NCBI GenBank assembly: GCA_966211525.1
Contig: CBIHOZ010000015.1
Coordinates: 3,251 to 67,250, forward strand
DNA from: Ohtaekwangia sp966211525
Lineage (GTDB): Bacteria > Bacteroidota > Bacteroidia > Cytophagales > Cyclobacteriaceae
DNA length: 64,000 bases
Direction: 5' to 3'
A model generated the notes under the pieces. It did no database searches and was not told the DNA's origin. It saw nothing but the letters and a program-made list of their open reading frames with translations. Each line of letters begins with the position of its first letter. Positions within the stretch are counted from its first letter, which is position 1. The position numbers and the translations under genes are program-made. Positions 8,628 to 17,861 of the stretch are shown piece after piece.

Positions 8628-10282
8628 TTGAGTTTCTCTTCAGCTTTCTTCCGATTCTTCTCCATGTGCTCTTTCTCCTGCAACGTAGCAATTTCCTTGG
8701 TCAATCCCAGCGTATAGATTTCAACGGCTTTCTGGTATTGTTCATGGTCGAGGTAATAATCGCCCGCCAGCATATAGGCATGGTATGAGTTCGGGTTCCA
8801 CGCCACCAGACTATCCGGTTGTATATCTGTTCTTGGATTGAACGGAAAACGATACGGATGAAATTTGGTATAACGCGTATAGTCTTTTGTTGTCAGGAAT
8901 GTGTCTGCGGGAATCGTCAATGTTGTTTCGTATATCTCTTCGTTCTTCGTCATCTTGCGGGCAAACACTTTGTTAAGATCGTAACAAACAAATTTACCCA
9001 GTTGCCAGGGAGCTGTTGAGATCCACACCAATCGTTTCTCCGGTTGAAAGATTATACCATGATGGGCGACTAACTGGTTCACCAGTTTTTCATTGCCCAT
9101 ACCTATATCTGCTCCGCCCAATCCTTTTTGATTGCGTAGTATAGATGCAGTCTTCAACACTGAGTTCTTTCCGTTCTGTTGCAACAGTTCCTCTATACGC
9201 TGGTAGCGATAAGGCGATGCACTGGTGCGCATGTGTTCGCGGTTGAGTTCGGTTTGTCCTAATGTCTTTCCCTGAAAATGATTGGTGCTTACGAGCTGAT
9301 CGCCCGCTGCCTCATAGAAATCTATACCTTCGGGAGTCTTCTCGATGAGTGCTGCTTTACCATCTTTGGCAGAACCGATTAAAAATGATTCCGCTACAAA
9401 CATCTTATGCTTCTCTGCTATAGCATACGCTTCTTTAATCGTAGATGCATACTGTAGAATTTCGCGTGCCACCAATGAAACCGGTGTGGCCGATGCTGAT
9501 GGTACATCTGATTTGGCTGCGTTGATTGTAACCGTAAGTCCTTCGGCATTCATACCGGATAACACACCGGTCATTCCTCCGAATGTTACCATCATGAATT
9601 TATAGCCCTTATCGGGATTGTAGAAAGCCATGATCTTGTCACGCGCAAAATCATCACCTACATAAAAATCAAAATTACGACCAATGATAAGTGTGCTGTC
9701 CTCTGAATGAGAATCCCACGTAGCAAAGGCAGTACATCCTACCAGCGACATGTTCTGCAACGCATGGCCTATATCATGTGCTGCGTGATAGTTGAGTATC
9801 CGCTGGTACGGTGGTGCTATATCATCAAAATCATGAGAGGCTACTTGTGATATACCGTAGATCTCCTGTTTATATTCCTCGGATATATGCTTGTCCAGGT
9901 CACGGTTAAACCATCCTACAAAATACTTGAGTATATTTAAGTAAAACGAAGAAGGCACCAGGCGATGAAGTTGTCCTGTAAATACTTCTTCCTGGTATTG
10001 CACCAGCTCGTGCGTAAGTTTACCATTTACTACACCACGCTCGAACGGAGTTCCTTCTACATATAGTTCGTATAAGCCGCTTTCACTTTTACGAAACCAA
10101 TTGTTGCCAATGGTATATAAACCTGAGTCGGGCTGCTCCACTTTTGCATCGAGTATAGCGAGCGAAGCCGGCACTGGTGGATCAACGGTGGCAACGCTGC
10201 GTACATAGATCAGCAGAATCACGATCAACACGATCAGTGTAACGAATATCCAGCCGATGATCTTAGCTAACTTTCTGAGCAT
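8624..10282 (-). CDS. Membrane-anchored C45-family acyltransferase/hydrolase
   Basis: A 552-residue protein with an N-terminal membrane anchor (residues 8-27, IIGWIFVTLIVLIVILLIYV) and a large extracytoplasmic domain. The sequence GCTAFATWD places a candidate N-terminal nucleophile Cys at residue 183, followed by GRNFDF and GMTGVLSGMNAEGLTVTINA, the pattern of the C45 / acyl-CoA:6-aminopenicillanate acyltransferase NTN-hydrolase fold. The C-terminus (HAYMLAGDYYLDHEQYQKAVEIYTLGL) looks like a single TPR hairpin. C45-type proteins recur in flexirubin clusters, where they may cleave or transfer acyl groups during export or esterification; the substrate is not known. It overlaps the next gene upstream by 20 bases. 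Confidence 0.82.
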   Translation of the reverse strand: MLRKLAKIIGWIFVTLIVLIVILLIYVRSVATVDPPVPASLAILDAKVEQPDSGLYTIGNNWFRKSESGLYELYVEGTPFERGVVNGKLTHELVQYQEEVFTGQLHRLVPSSFYLNILKYFVGWFNRDLDKHISEEYKQEIYGISQVASHDFDDIAPPYQRILNYHAAHDIGHALQNMSLVGCTAFATWDSHSEDSTLIIGRNFDFYVGDDFARDKIMAFYNPDKGYKFMMVTFGGMTGVLSGMNAEGLTVTINAAKSDVPSASATPVSLVAREILQYASTIKEAYAIAEKHKMFVAESFLIGSAKDGKAALIEKTPEGIDFYEAAGDQLVSTNHFQGKTLGQTELNREHMRTSASPYRYQRIEELLQQNGKNSVLKTASILRNQKGLGGADIGMGNEKLVNQLVAHHGIIFQPEKRLVWISTAPWQLGKFVCYDLNKVFARKMTKNEEIYETTLTIPADTFLTTKDYTRYTKFHPYRFPFNPRTDIQPDSLVAWNPNSYHAYMLAGDYYLDHEQYQKAVEIYTLGLTKEIATLQEKEHMEKNRKKAEEKLK

Positions 10283-11783
10283 CTCTGATTTTTTGAATCA
10301 AGTATTCAAGACCTAAAAGATTGGAGCATGTCATAATAGCGCTGATTGTTACTCCCAGTACACCGTGCATATTGATGTTTTGTCCTGTCAACAACAGATT
10401 TGGAATTTTGGTTTGAGGCGCGATGAATGTCTTCAACGGCTCGCGGTAATCTTTGGCGTATCCGTAGAGGGAACCATCATCTGTGCCGATATAGTCTCGT
10501 GCAGAAAGTGGCGTTGCACAGGTGTATGACTTGATGTTCGCTTTAAAACCGGGGAAATGTTTCTCCACCATGTCAAAAAGTTTTTCGGCCTTCTCGCGTT
10601 TGAACTCCTCATAGTCTGCACCACGATCGGTTTCATGCGAAACGGTATTAAAAGTCTCCTGCCACTGCTTCACATCTTCCATGCGCATATACGACATAAC
10701 CGTAATTCCTTCTGCATAATCCGGAGAGCGGGATGATGTCGTAAAGAATAACGCATATCCGCGTGGCCAAGTTGACTCTGTATACTTATCGCCACACCAT
10801 GCATTCTCTTCCGCGAAATAGTAAAAGTTACTGTTGATATATTTGAAAGAATCTTTCTTCATCACCACGTTCGCGTAGAAAACGGATATGGTACTCTCCA
10901 GACTTTTCAACCGGGTGCGATATGCATTCTTGATCATCTGCGTATCCGTCATCTCGACAGTCTTCAACGGATGCACGTTGGAGATAAATGTCTTTGCATA
11001 ATAGCGATCACCATTCTCCGCTTCTGCATATGTGACCTTACGATCTTCTTCTTTAAGCTTTACAATCTTTACGTGCTTGATAACTTTACCGCCGCGCGAA
11101 GTAATTTCACGCGCCAGCAAGCGTGCAATCTGCGAGCCGCCATCTACAAATTTCCACGAGCTCTCTACGTAGTGATTCACGATCAATGCATGAACAAACA
11201 AGGGTGTTTTATAAGCGTCACCCGCATAGAGCAGGTTGGTGCCCGCCAAAACGGTCTGTAGCTTTTTATTGGTTGTTAACGATTCAAGAAATTCTTGCGT
11301 GTCGGTTTGATAAGCTTTTGCAGAGTCGCTATAGGAACCAGCCTGTACGTTGTAAAGCGGGAAGTTCTTACAGATATCCTGGATCGTTTCACAATACTTG
11401 CGAATAGCAGGCTCTTCGTCCGGAAAATATTCCAGCATCTGGCGGATGAAGTTATCATAACCCTGCGCGTATTTATATACTGTTGGATCGTCTGCGAACA
11501 TCAACCCATCCACAAAATCTTCATCCATTTTGCGCAGCTTCAGCTTGTCCATAATGCCGAAGTACTTGAAGAACTGGTAGAGGTTCTGCCCTTCGTTCAG
11601 ACCACCGACATAATGCACACCGGTATCGAATATAACTTTATCGCGGGCAAAGGTCTGTAGCATACCGCCTATCTGCTTGTTCTTTTCAAGCACGCAGACG
11701 TTATACCCTTCTTTGGCCAGGATCGTGCCGCAGGCCAAACCGCCTAAACCGCTTCCAATAATTACTACATCGTACTGTTGCAT
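10263..11783 (-). CDS. CrtI-like NAD(P)/FAD-dependent oxidoreductase
   Basis: A 506-residue flavoprotein with the N-terminal dinucleotide-binding motif VVIIGSGLGGLACGTILAKEG and the ADP-ribose end CVLEKNKQIGGMLQTF. The C-terminal motif LLTGQNINMHGVLGVTISA matches the FAD-closing motif of phytoene desaturase/carotenoid isomerase relatives. In this context it probably oxidises or isomerises the polyene chain, or reduces a precursor; the reaction is inference. The gene lies between the exporter fusion and the C45 protein and overlaps the latter by 20 bases, which indicates cotranscription. Confidence 0.85.
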   Translation of the reverse strand: MQQYDVVIIGSGLGGLACGTILAKEGYNVCVLEKNKQIGGMLQTFARDKVIFDTGVHYVGGLNEGQNLYQFFKYFGIMDKLKLRKMDEDFVDGLMFADDPTVYKYAQGYDNFIRQMLEYFPDEEPAIRKYCETIQDICKNFPLYNVQAGSYSDSAKAYQTDTQEFLESLTTNKKLQTVLAGTNLLYAGDAYKTPLFVHALIVNHYVESSWKFVDGGSQIARLLAREITSRGGKVIKHVKIVKLKEEDRKVTYAEAENGDRYYAKTFISNVHPLKTVEMTDTQMIKNAYRTRLKSLESTISVFYANVVMKKDSFKYINSNFYYFAEENAWCGDKYTESTWPRGYALFFTTSSRSPDYAEGITVMSYMRMEDVKQWQETFNTVSHETDRGADYEEFKREKAEKLFDMVEKHFPGFKANIKSYTCATPLSARDYIGTDDGSLYGYAKDYREPLKTFIAPQTKIPNLLLTGQNINMHGVLGVTISAIMTCSNLLGLEYLIQKIRDAQKVS

Positions 11784-11838
11784 TTCAAATTTGGGTCGAT
11801 TAGAATACTAACTAATTTATCTGCGCTTATTGTTTTCT

Positions 11839-14800
11839 CTATGCGTTTTTCCGAATCACAAAAATAACATTGGAAGTATACTTTGTATCATCTACCTCTT
11901 CCACTTTCATACCGTATTCTCCTGCTAAATGTCTTATTTTCTTACCTGAAATGAAATTCAGTTCGTTTTGAGATTTATTGAACCCGAGCACTTTGATGGA
12001 AAAGAACTCGGTAAGCTTTGTTCCCTTGTGGCGCTCCTGCAGGTCGGCATTGCCATCGCGGAGAATTAACATACCACCGGCATTCAGCCCCTGGAAACAT
12101 TTTACCAGTAAAGCATCCTGCGCTTCTACCGTCAGGTAATGCAACACATCGCTGATGATAATAACATCATATCCTTCTACCGGGAACGTAGTAGCATCGC
12201 CATGAAAAAACTGCAGGCGTTCTGTTTTCAGATAACCGTTGTTGGCAGTGGCTATTTTCTGTTCATCGTAATCAACACCGGTAATCATGCGATCTTCGGA
12301 AAGGAACTGAAGCATATAGCTCAGAAATCCATAACCACAACCGAGGTCGAGTATAGATGCTTTTTTAGGAATCAGCTTTTCGAAAGGTGCATAGTTCTTT
12401 TCCAGCCTGAGTTTTACACGCATATACCACTCGAGTACCGGACCTTTGTAGATATAGTTGGTGATAAGTCTCTTGGCAAAATAGTCGTTTATCTCAATCT
12501 CCCGGGCGAGCGTTTTATACTCCGCTTTAAAATACCGGCTGATCTCTTTGGTGCGTTGCGCATACTTGTCGCCATAGCGTGTGTCGTCCGGCTCTATAGG
12601 CGGTAAAAACTTCAGGGTGAGTTGTCCTTCATTCAGTATAAAACTTCCTTTCGGTATAGCATCACCGGCACCGTGAATCAGTAATGGACGTATCGGTATA
12701 TTAAATGTTTCAGCCAGATAAAATGCTCCTTTATGAAAGCGCTTGATCTTTCCATCGGTTGAACGCGATCCTTCGGGAAACACTACAATGGAGTAACCTT
12801 CCTGCACGCGATGTCTCAATCGCTCAACGCTGTCTTCGGCACCTTCGCTCACCGGGTAATAATCTGCAAGGCGAACAACACCACCGAACACGGGCGAATC
12901 CCACACCCACTGATTCGTAAGCAAAATCAATTTCGGATGCAGCATTACCGTCAGGAGTATATCCAGGAAAGAAGCATGATTGGCAATGATCACGCTAGGG
13001 CGTGAAAATGTTTCTGATGTTATACCTATAATTCTCTTCTTTACATTCGGTTCTACATAGATCACAAACCATGCACATGCGCGAAGCAGGGAATGGTATA
13101 TAATTTTTATACGTTGCCTGCCTATCGGAATAAGCTTGAGAACAAAACCTACGATGGTGAGAAGTATAGCTCCGCCTACAAAAAATGTATAGGTAACAAA
13201 CGTTCTGAAGAAGCTGAAGAGTGTAACTGGTGTAAATCCTTTTTTTGTCCGGTTTGTGATCAGCATGCGAAACAAAAACGGCATAATGGTTTGCGCCATG
13301 ATGAATACGCATACTATACCGATAATCGAGATCGCTGCGATAGAGCGTAACGCAGGGTGTTTGGCAAAAATGAGTACGCCTAATCCACAGATGGTAGTGA
13401 CGGCTGAAAGAAATATAGAGGTGCGTATTGTACCGAGTACCTTCTTGCCGGTTTGATATTCCTGCTGCAATCCATCCATGGTAAAGATGGAATAGTCGTC
13501 ACCAAGACCAAAGATGAAGGTTGAGATCATCACGTTGATGATATTGAATTCGATACCTGCGAGTGCCATGATGCCCAGAATCCAGATCCAGGTGATCAGC
13601 ATCGGCACAAACGTGATCAACGTAAGCTCTATACGCCCGTACGAGATGAGCAGCGCCATGAATACCAGTATAGAGGTAAAGGTTACGATGAAATTGAAAT
13701 CGCTGTGTATATACTCTACAAACAGGTTCGTCATCATCTGGCGGTCAACACCATGTGCGGGTGTCTTTTCCAGTTGCTGGTATACTGCGGCTTTGTTCTC
13801 AGGCTTTACATTGGCCAACGTGATAACCGTAGCCATACCATCTTTTTCAATGATGAAATCGTCAAAGAAAGCGGTGCGCAACGGGTTGGCCTCTCCCGAA
13901 GGTATAGGTTGAAATTTACGTGTGATCAGCGTATCAAAATTTTGCAATACACGCTGAGAAAAATGCAGCTTCTCTCCTTCTTCATGTACTGCTTTCTGAA
14001 GATCTTCTCTGCGCTTTGCATTCCAAAACGAATTCCAGCGTTCAATGCGAACCTGTTGCAATGAATCGGAAATCATGAACGATGATACAGACGATAGTTT
14101 TGTAACAAGACCTGTGGTCTTCAGTTTATCCAATACCGGCATAGCCTGTTCATTGCTTCGCAGTGCTTTCTCCAGCGTATTGCCGTCTGATACTATATAT
14201 ACCGCGGTGAGCGATGATTTGCTGATCGTTTCCAAACGCGTTTGCGCCTGCTGCGTTTCTTCGTTCATGAAGTTAAGCTTGCTCATGTCCGAATTGAACT
14301 TGACGCTGCCGGCAAAGTAAAAGAACACCGGTGTTAAGATCAGTATGCCGTATACCAGGTACTTATTAGATTCAAATGAAAATGCTGTAACCTTTTCAAG
14401 CTTACTATCCGTTGCCTGGTTTACAAACAGATTTTCACGCACCAGGTGCGGTAGGAAAATAAGCGAGCACAACGCGGCTCCTACCAGACTCAATCCGGCA
14501 AATAAACCTATATCTCCCAATACAGTCGCATTGGTAAACTGAAGACACAGAAATGCCAGCACCGTTGTAGTACTCCCTATAGTAAGTGGCTTTGCTAATT
14601 CCTGAATAACATGCTTGGCAGAATGTTCATGCTTCAAAATTGTGAGGTAATGCAAAGAGTAATTTACTGCTATACCGAGCACGATCGCTCCCACGGCCAG
14701 CGCGAGTATGGACAATGTTCCCTGTAAAAATGCTATACATCCCAATGAAAAGAATGCTCCGAAAATTACCGGCACCATCATGAGGAGTGGCACGCGTTTC

Positions 14801-15675
14801 TTGCGGAAGAAGCCAAGGATTACTACCATCAGTAAAACCATCATGATGCTGAGCGTAATGATGGTATCGCTGCGCAGTTGCTTTGCATTTCCTACAGCCA
14901 CTATCGAAGCTCCGAAATAGGAAGCCATGAGTTGTTCATGTCCTGCAGAAGTCTCCGATACAATGGTGTTCAGCGCATCAACAAACTCTGAGTTGTGCTT
15001 GGTCTCCGCTGGCGGATAGGCCGGTTGCAAAAAGAAAAGTATATGGCGATGATCTTTGGTGATGATATAATTATCATACAATTCAAAATTCTCATCGTAT
15101 TGAAGCTGCTGTAACTTCTTCAGTGCAAGAAACGAAAAACCTAGCGGGTCCTGAACAATAATGCGTTTGGTTACTATACCGGAAGGCGAGATCAGTTGCT
15201 GATAATTACGCTGCAACACTTCGCGTGCAACTTCAGGACGGGTAAGTGAATCGAGTACTATATAGTCCTTCTCGTCCAGGTATATCGGTAATGATTGTTG
15301 CACGGAGCTGAAGACCTCCATTACCTTTTCGTCATTTACCTGTGCAGTGATTTTCTTAACGTATGGCTGCAGGTCGCGCTCCATACGCGCCACCAGCGAA
15401 TCGGCAAATACCACCAGGCTATCCGGCTGCGGCTGTGAAGTGCTGTCTTTCATCGACACCATTACCACCACGCGCTCCACAAACTTGGAGTTACGGAATA
15501 TATAGTTTAGTTTTTCAACGCGAGCATCATCGGGGAAAAATTTGGTAATATCTTCTTCAAGTTCGATACGGGATGCACTCCAGCCGATCAACGCCAGGGT
15601 AAAGACAAAGAATGTCCAGAAGACCTTTTTACGCTCTTTGAAAAAATTATAGATGGCTAAAAATATCTGCTCCAT
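11839..15675 (-). CDS. MMPL transporter / acyltransferase / methyltransferase fusion
   Basis: A 1278-residue trifunctional protein. Residues 1 to about 800 form an MMPL-type RND exporter with two sets of transmembrane helices around large periplasmic loops (start FFKERKKVFWTFFVFTLALIGW). Around residues 860-1060 is a PlsC-type acyltransferase: the H-x4-D motif NHASFLD near residue 896 and FPEGSRS. From about 1095 a class I SAM methyltransferase follows, with DLGCGYGFLSYML near 1108. The same three-domain fusion is known from flexirubin clusters of Bacteroidota. It probably exports the pigment to the outer membrane while the cytoplasmic domains acylate and methylate it; the division of labour is inferred. 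Confidence 0.93.
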   Translation of the reverse strand: MEQIFLAIYNFFKERKKVFWTFFVFTLALIGWSASRIELEEDITKFFPDDARVEKLNYIFRNSKFVERVVVMVSMKDSTSQPQPDSLVVFADSLVARMERDLQPYVKKITAQVNDEKVMEVFSSVQQSLPIYLDEKDYIVLDSLTRPEVAREVLQRNYQQLISPSGIVTKRIIVQDPLGFSFLALKKLQQLQYDENFELYDNYIITKDHRHILFFLQPAYPPAETKHNSEFVDALNTIVSETSAGHEQLMASYFGASIVAVGNAKQLRSDTIITLSIMMVLLMVVILGFFRKKRVPLLMMVPVIFGAFFSLGCIAFLQGTLSILALAVGAIVLGIAVNYSLHYLTILKHEHSAKHVIQELAKPLTIGSTTTVLAFLCLQFTNATVLGDIGLFAGLSLVGAALCSLIFLPHLVRENLFVNQATDSKLEKVTAFSFESNKYLVYGILILTPVFFYFAGSVKFNSDMSKLNFMNEETQQAQTRLETISKSSLTAVYIVSDGNTLEKALRSNEQAMPVLDKLKTTGLVTKLSSVSSFMISDSLQQVRIERWNSFWNAKRREDLQKAVHEEGEKLHFSQRVLQNFDTLITRKFQPIPSGEANPLRTAFFDDFIIEKDGMATVITLANVKPENKAAVYQQLEKTPAHGVDRQMMTNLFVEYIHSDFNFIVTFTSILVFMALLISYGRIELTLITFVPMLITWIWILGIMALAGIEFNIINVMISTFIFGLGDDYSIFTMDGLQQEYQTGKKVLGTIRTSIFLSAVTTICGLGVLIFAKHPALRSIAAISIIGIVCVFIMAQTIMPFLFRMLITNRTKKGFTPVTLFSFFRTFVTYTFFVGGAILLTIVGFVLKLIPIGRQRIKIIYHSLLRACAWFVIYVEPNVKKRIIGITSETFSRPSVIIANHASFLDILLTVMLHPKLILLTNQWVWDSPVFGGVVRLADYYPVSEGAEDSVERLRHRVQEGYSIVVFPEGSRSTDGKIKRFHKGAFYLAETFNIPIRPLLIHGAGDAIPKGSFILNEGQLTLKFLPPIEPDDTRYGDKYAQRTKEISRYFKAEYKTLAREIEINDYFAKRLITNYIYKGPVLEWYMRVKLRLEKNYAPFEKLIPKKASILDLGCGYGFLSYMLQFLSEDRMITGVDYDEQKIATANNGYLKTERLQFFHGDATTFPVEGYDVIIISDVLHYLTVEAQDALLVKCFQGLNAGGMLILRDGNADLQERHKGTKLTEFFSIKVLGFNKSQNELNFISGKKIRHLAGEYGMKVEEVDDTKYTSNVIFVIRKNA

Positions 15676-15714
15676 ATCGCTATACCTTCTCCCGGTATAT
15701 AGTCAAATCTTCGT

Positions 15715-16137
15715 TTATCGTTTCCTGAAAATCTTCAGGAGTATAAATGTTACCAGCCCGAAACCCAATCCGGCCAGAATGGAAAGTGTTATACCTCCCA
15801 CTACATATTGTATAAAGTTATTATGCACCACTTCGAGCGTTATACCATCTGTAAAGGAGATCATTTTTGCCTGATCGCCCATCCAGATCGCTCCCGTACG
15901 GTGACTCAAAAAAAGAACTAACGGAATCATGGGTGGTATACTGATGTTGGCTGCAATAATGACCAGTGCCTTGTTAAGTCGAAATACGATAGACAGCGCA
16001 ATGGCTATAGCAAGTTGAAATCCCCACAGGGGTACAATGCCCATAAATATACCGAAGCCCACAGAACTTGCCTTTACAGCATCAGACTCTTCCGGATTGA
16101 AGATCTGTTCGCGGATTATCTGCCTGAAGTTTTTTTT
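15715..16137 (-). CDS. DUF2062 membrane domain, -1 frame after the glycosyltransferase
   Basis: A DUF2062-type domain with FGIFMGIVPLWGFQLAIAIAL and NISIPPMIPLVLFLSHRTGAIWMG followed by a C-terminal helix. The reading is open from a TAA at 16138-16140. The residues just after that stop (KKNFRQIIREQIFNPEES...) look like the natural N-terminal helix of the domain, yet no ATG, GTG or TTG precedes them. The first possible start is GTG 16062, which would delete that helix. The region overlaps the end of the glycosyltransferase in the -1 frame at a run of ten A's, so it is best explained as the C-terminal half of a GT2-DUF2062 protein reached by slippage, or as a frameshifted gene. Confidence 0.75.
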   Translation of the reverse strand, partial: KKNFRQIIREQIFNPEESDAVKASSVGFGIFMGIVPLWGFQLAIAIALSIVFRLNKALVIIAANISIPPMIPLVLFLSHRTGAIWMGDQAKMISFTDGITLEVVHNNFIQYVVGGITLSILAGLGFGLVTFILLKIFRKR

Positions 16138-16877
16138 TTAATGCTCCGGAAAAAATCGCGTGGTTTATAGTATAGCAATGCCAGCGTAACCAGCACCGTA
16201 TTCAAAATACTGATGCGCGTAAAATCCTTGAACGGCCTGAAGTGCGAAACGCGTTTACCCTTCTCGGCATAGAACACGCGCACTGGTACTTCCGTAATTT
16301 CTATACCACTCCATACTGCGCGTACCATTACTTCAATTTCAAATTCAAACTTCTTCGTCATGAACCTGAAATTCTGCAACAGCTTAACGGGATATAGTCT
16401 GTAACCACTTTGCGTGTCGCCCATCTCGACACCGGTTTCCACTTTGAACCAGAAGTTTGAAAACTTATGTCCGAAGCTGCTTTTACCCGGCACACTTGCC
16501 TGGTCCATATTGCGCGCACCCATAATGATTGCCCTGGGATGCTGCTTGAGCTTCTCTAGAAATTTAGGGAGGTCTTCCGCAAAATGTTGTCCGTCCGAAT
16601 CGATGGTGATCGCATAATCATATCCATACTCCACGGCTTTCTTAAATCCAAGACGAAGCGCATGTCCCTTGCCCTGGTTGTTGGTATACTGTACCGTTCG
16701 TAACGATGGATATTTAGCGAGTATATCTGCGGTGTTATCGGTAGAGCCGTCATTTACTACAATGATGTGCGTAGTGAAGCGCATCACATCCTGCAGTACA
16801 TTTTCCAGTGTCTGGTTATTGTTATAGGTGGGTATAAGAACACAAACCTTATGCTGTTCAAATGCTTCGTTCATCAT
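16116..16877 (-). CDS. Family 2 glycosyltransferase of the pigment cluster
   Basis: A 253-residue GT2-type enzyme with CVLIPTYNNNQTL, the nucleotide-binding VVNDGSTDNT, the metal-binding ITIDSDGQHFAEDL and the acceptor-site motif DTQSGYRLYP. A sugar or polyprenyl-phosphate substrate cannot be told from sequence; in pigment clusters it could decorate or acylate the end product. Its start overlaps the dehydratase stop as ATGA. In frame it ends at 16116 with IKKKTSGR, right after a ten-A run, whereas the -1 frame continues into DUF2062. Confidence 0.9.
   Translation of the reverse strand: MMNEAFEQHKVCVLIPTYNNNQTLENVLQDVMRFTTHIIVVNDGSTDNTADILAKYPSLRTVQYTNNQGKGHALRLGFKKAVEYGYDYAITIDSDGQHFAEDLPKFLEKLKQHPRAIIMGARNMDQASVPGKSSFGHKFSNFWFKVETGVEMGDTQSGYRLYPVKLLQNFRFMTKKFEFEIEVMVRAVWSGIEITEVPVRVFYAEKGKRVSHFRPFKDFTRISILNTVLVTLALLYYKPRDFFRSIKKKTSGR
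16130..16139 (-). other. Ten-A slippery run at the GT2/DUF2062 junction
   Basis: Ten consecutive A's on the minus strand sit at the point where the glycosyltransferase frame (ATT AAA AAA AAA ACT TCA) and the DUF2062 frame (AAA AAA AAC TTC) can be exchanged by a single -1 shift. Such runs support ribosomal -1 slippage or polymerase slippage; they are also common sites of sequencing error. Confidence 0.6.
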
Positions 16878-17239
16878 ACGGCTTGCAGTGTTCCCTTGAA
16901 TTTAAAAAATGTAACTGCACCTGCGAACAGTGTGGCATTTACTATATAGCTGTCACCTTCTTCCTTGTTGGTGAGTGTTACCTCCACTTCGCGGTTTTGT
17001 CGTGGATCGATAATGGAAAGGAATTTAAGATTATCGCCTTCCACTATCTTCAGTTTCTTGTTTGTAGCCAACTCGGTAAGCTCGCGCACGATCTGCATCA
17101 TGCAAACGCCCGGCACTACCGGCTGCCCGGGGAAATGTCCTTTCAGTATTTTATGCTCAGCATCAATGGCAATAACAGCACTGCCTCCTGCGGGAGTGAA
17201 TTCTTTTTTTACGATGCTATAGAAATTATCCAGTAACAT
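16874..17239 (-). CDS. Hot-dog fold 3-hydroxyacyl-ACP dehydratase
   Basis: About 121 residues with the hot-dog dehydratase signature GHFPGQPVVPGVCMMQIVRE, where the His and the following helix match the FabZ/FabA type active site. In aryl polyene systems two dehydratases (ApeI and ApeP in E. coli) act together; the second one here is at 27157. ATG 17239 (MLLDNFYS...) lies two bases after the upstream stop and is preferred; a TTG at 17251 would extend it by four residues into the upstream gene. The end overlaps the glycosyltransferase start as ATGA. Confidence 0.9.
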   Translation of the reverse strand: MLLDNFYSIVKKEFTPAGGSAVIAIDAEHKILKGHFPGQPVVPGVCMMQIVRELTELATNKKLKIVEGDNLKFLSIIDPRQNREVEVTLTNKEEGDSYIVNATLFAGAVTFFKFKGTLQAV

Positions 17240-17240
17240 T

Positions 17241-17861
17241 TCAGCGTTCAATTTTTTTCAAACCAATCACCATGTTGAAAGTATAGTGCTTTACTTTTAC
17301 AGAGTCCGGAGTAGCCAGATTATCGCCCCACATTTCAACTGTTACTTTCTTTTTGCGTTTAGATCCGAGCTCTATTCTTCGCAAAGAAGCACAATCTGCA
17401 CCGGTAATGAAATAGGCCGTTTCCTTTTTTTGAGGCACTCCAAAATAGCGCTCATCATTCATTTGCCACGACTCATAAACTCCCTTGCGGAACGGAATAC
17501 CCAACATCAATTCAAAGTCTTTCCGCAGTAATTGTACAACAGCTTTCCGGTCCAGTTGTTTGATCACCTGTTTTACCTGGAACGATCCATCGGCACGGAA
17601 CTCAAAATCCAGAAAAGTAACACCGGCTTCGTTGGTAAAAACAACACGCTTCGAAGAGTCAGGCATTTGTTTCACCAGCAATAATCCGCTGATATGTTTT
17701 CCAATCACATCAATGTGTGTAGTATACCATGCTGTTTTTATACCGACCGGTTTAATCTTATCAGCACAAACCTGATCAATTGCAACTGCCTTGCGCGCTT
17801 TATAGTCTGAAGCACAGGCTGCAACCAGTAACAGTACTATACTATAGTGCAAAAACTTCAT
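17241..17861 (-). CDS. Pigment-cluster lipoprotein
   Basis: A 206-residue protein whose start MKFLHYSIVLLLVAACAS has a clear lipobox (VAAC, Cys16). The mature part is strand-rich (ISGLLLVKQMPDSSKRVVFTNEAG, FLDFEFRADGSFQVKQVIKQL) and resembles small LolB-like lipoproteins, but I see no decisive motif. Lying directly after the LolA-like gene (overlap 20 bases), it may receive the pigment or a lipid from that carrier at the outer membrane; this is inferred from the neighbourhood only. Confidence 0.75.
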   Translation of the reverse strand: MKFLHYSIVLLLVAACASDYKARKAVAIDQVCADKIKPVGIKTAWYTTHIDVIGKHISGLLLVKQMPDSSKRVVFTNEAGVTFLDFEFRADGSFQVKQVIKQLDRKAVVQLLRKDFELMLGIPFRKGVYESWQMNDERYFGVPQKKETAYFITGADCASLRRIELGSKRKKKVTVEMWGDNLATPDSVKVKHYTFNMVIGLKKIER

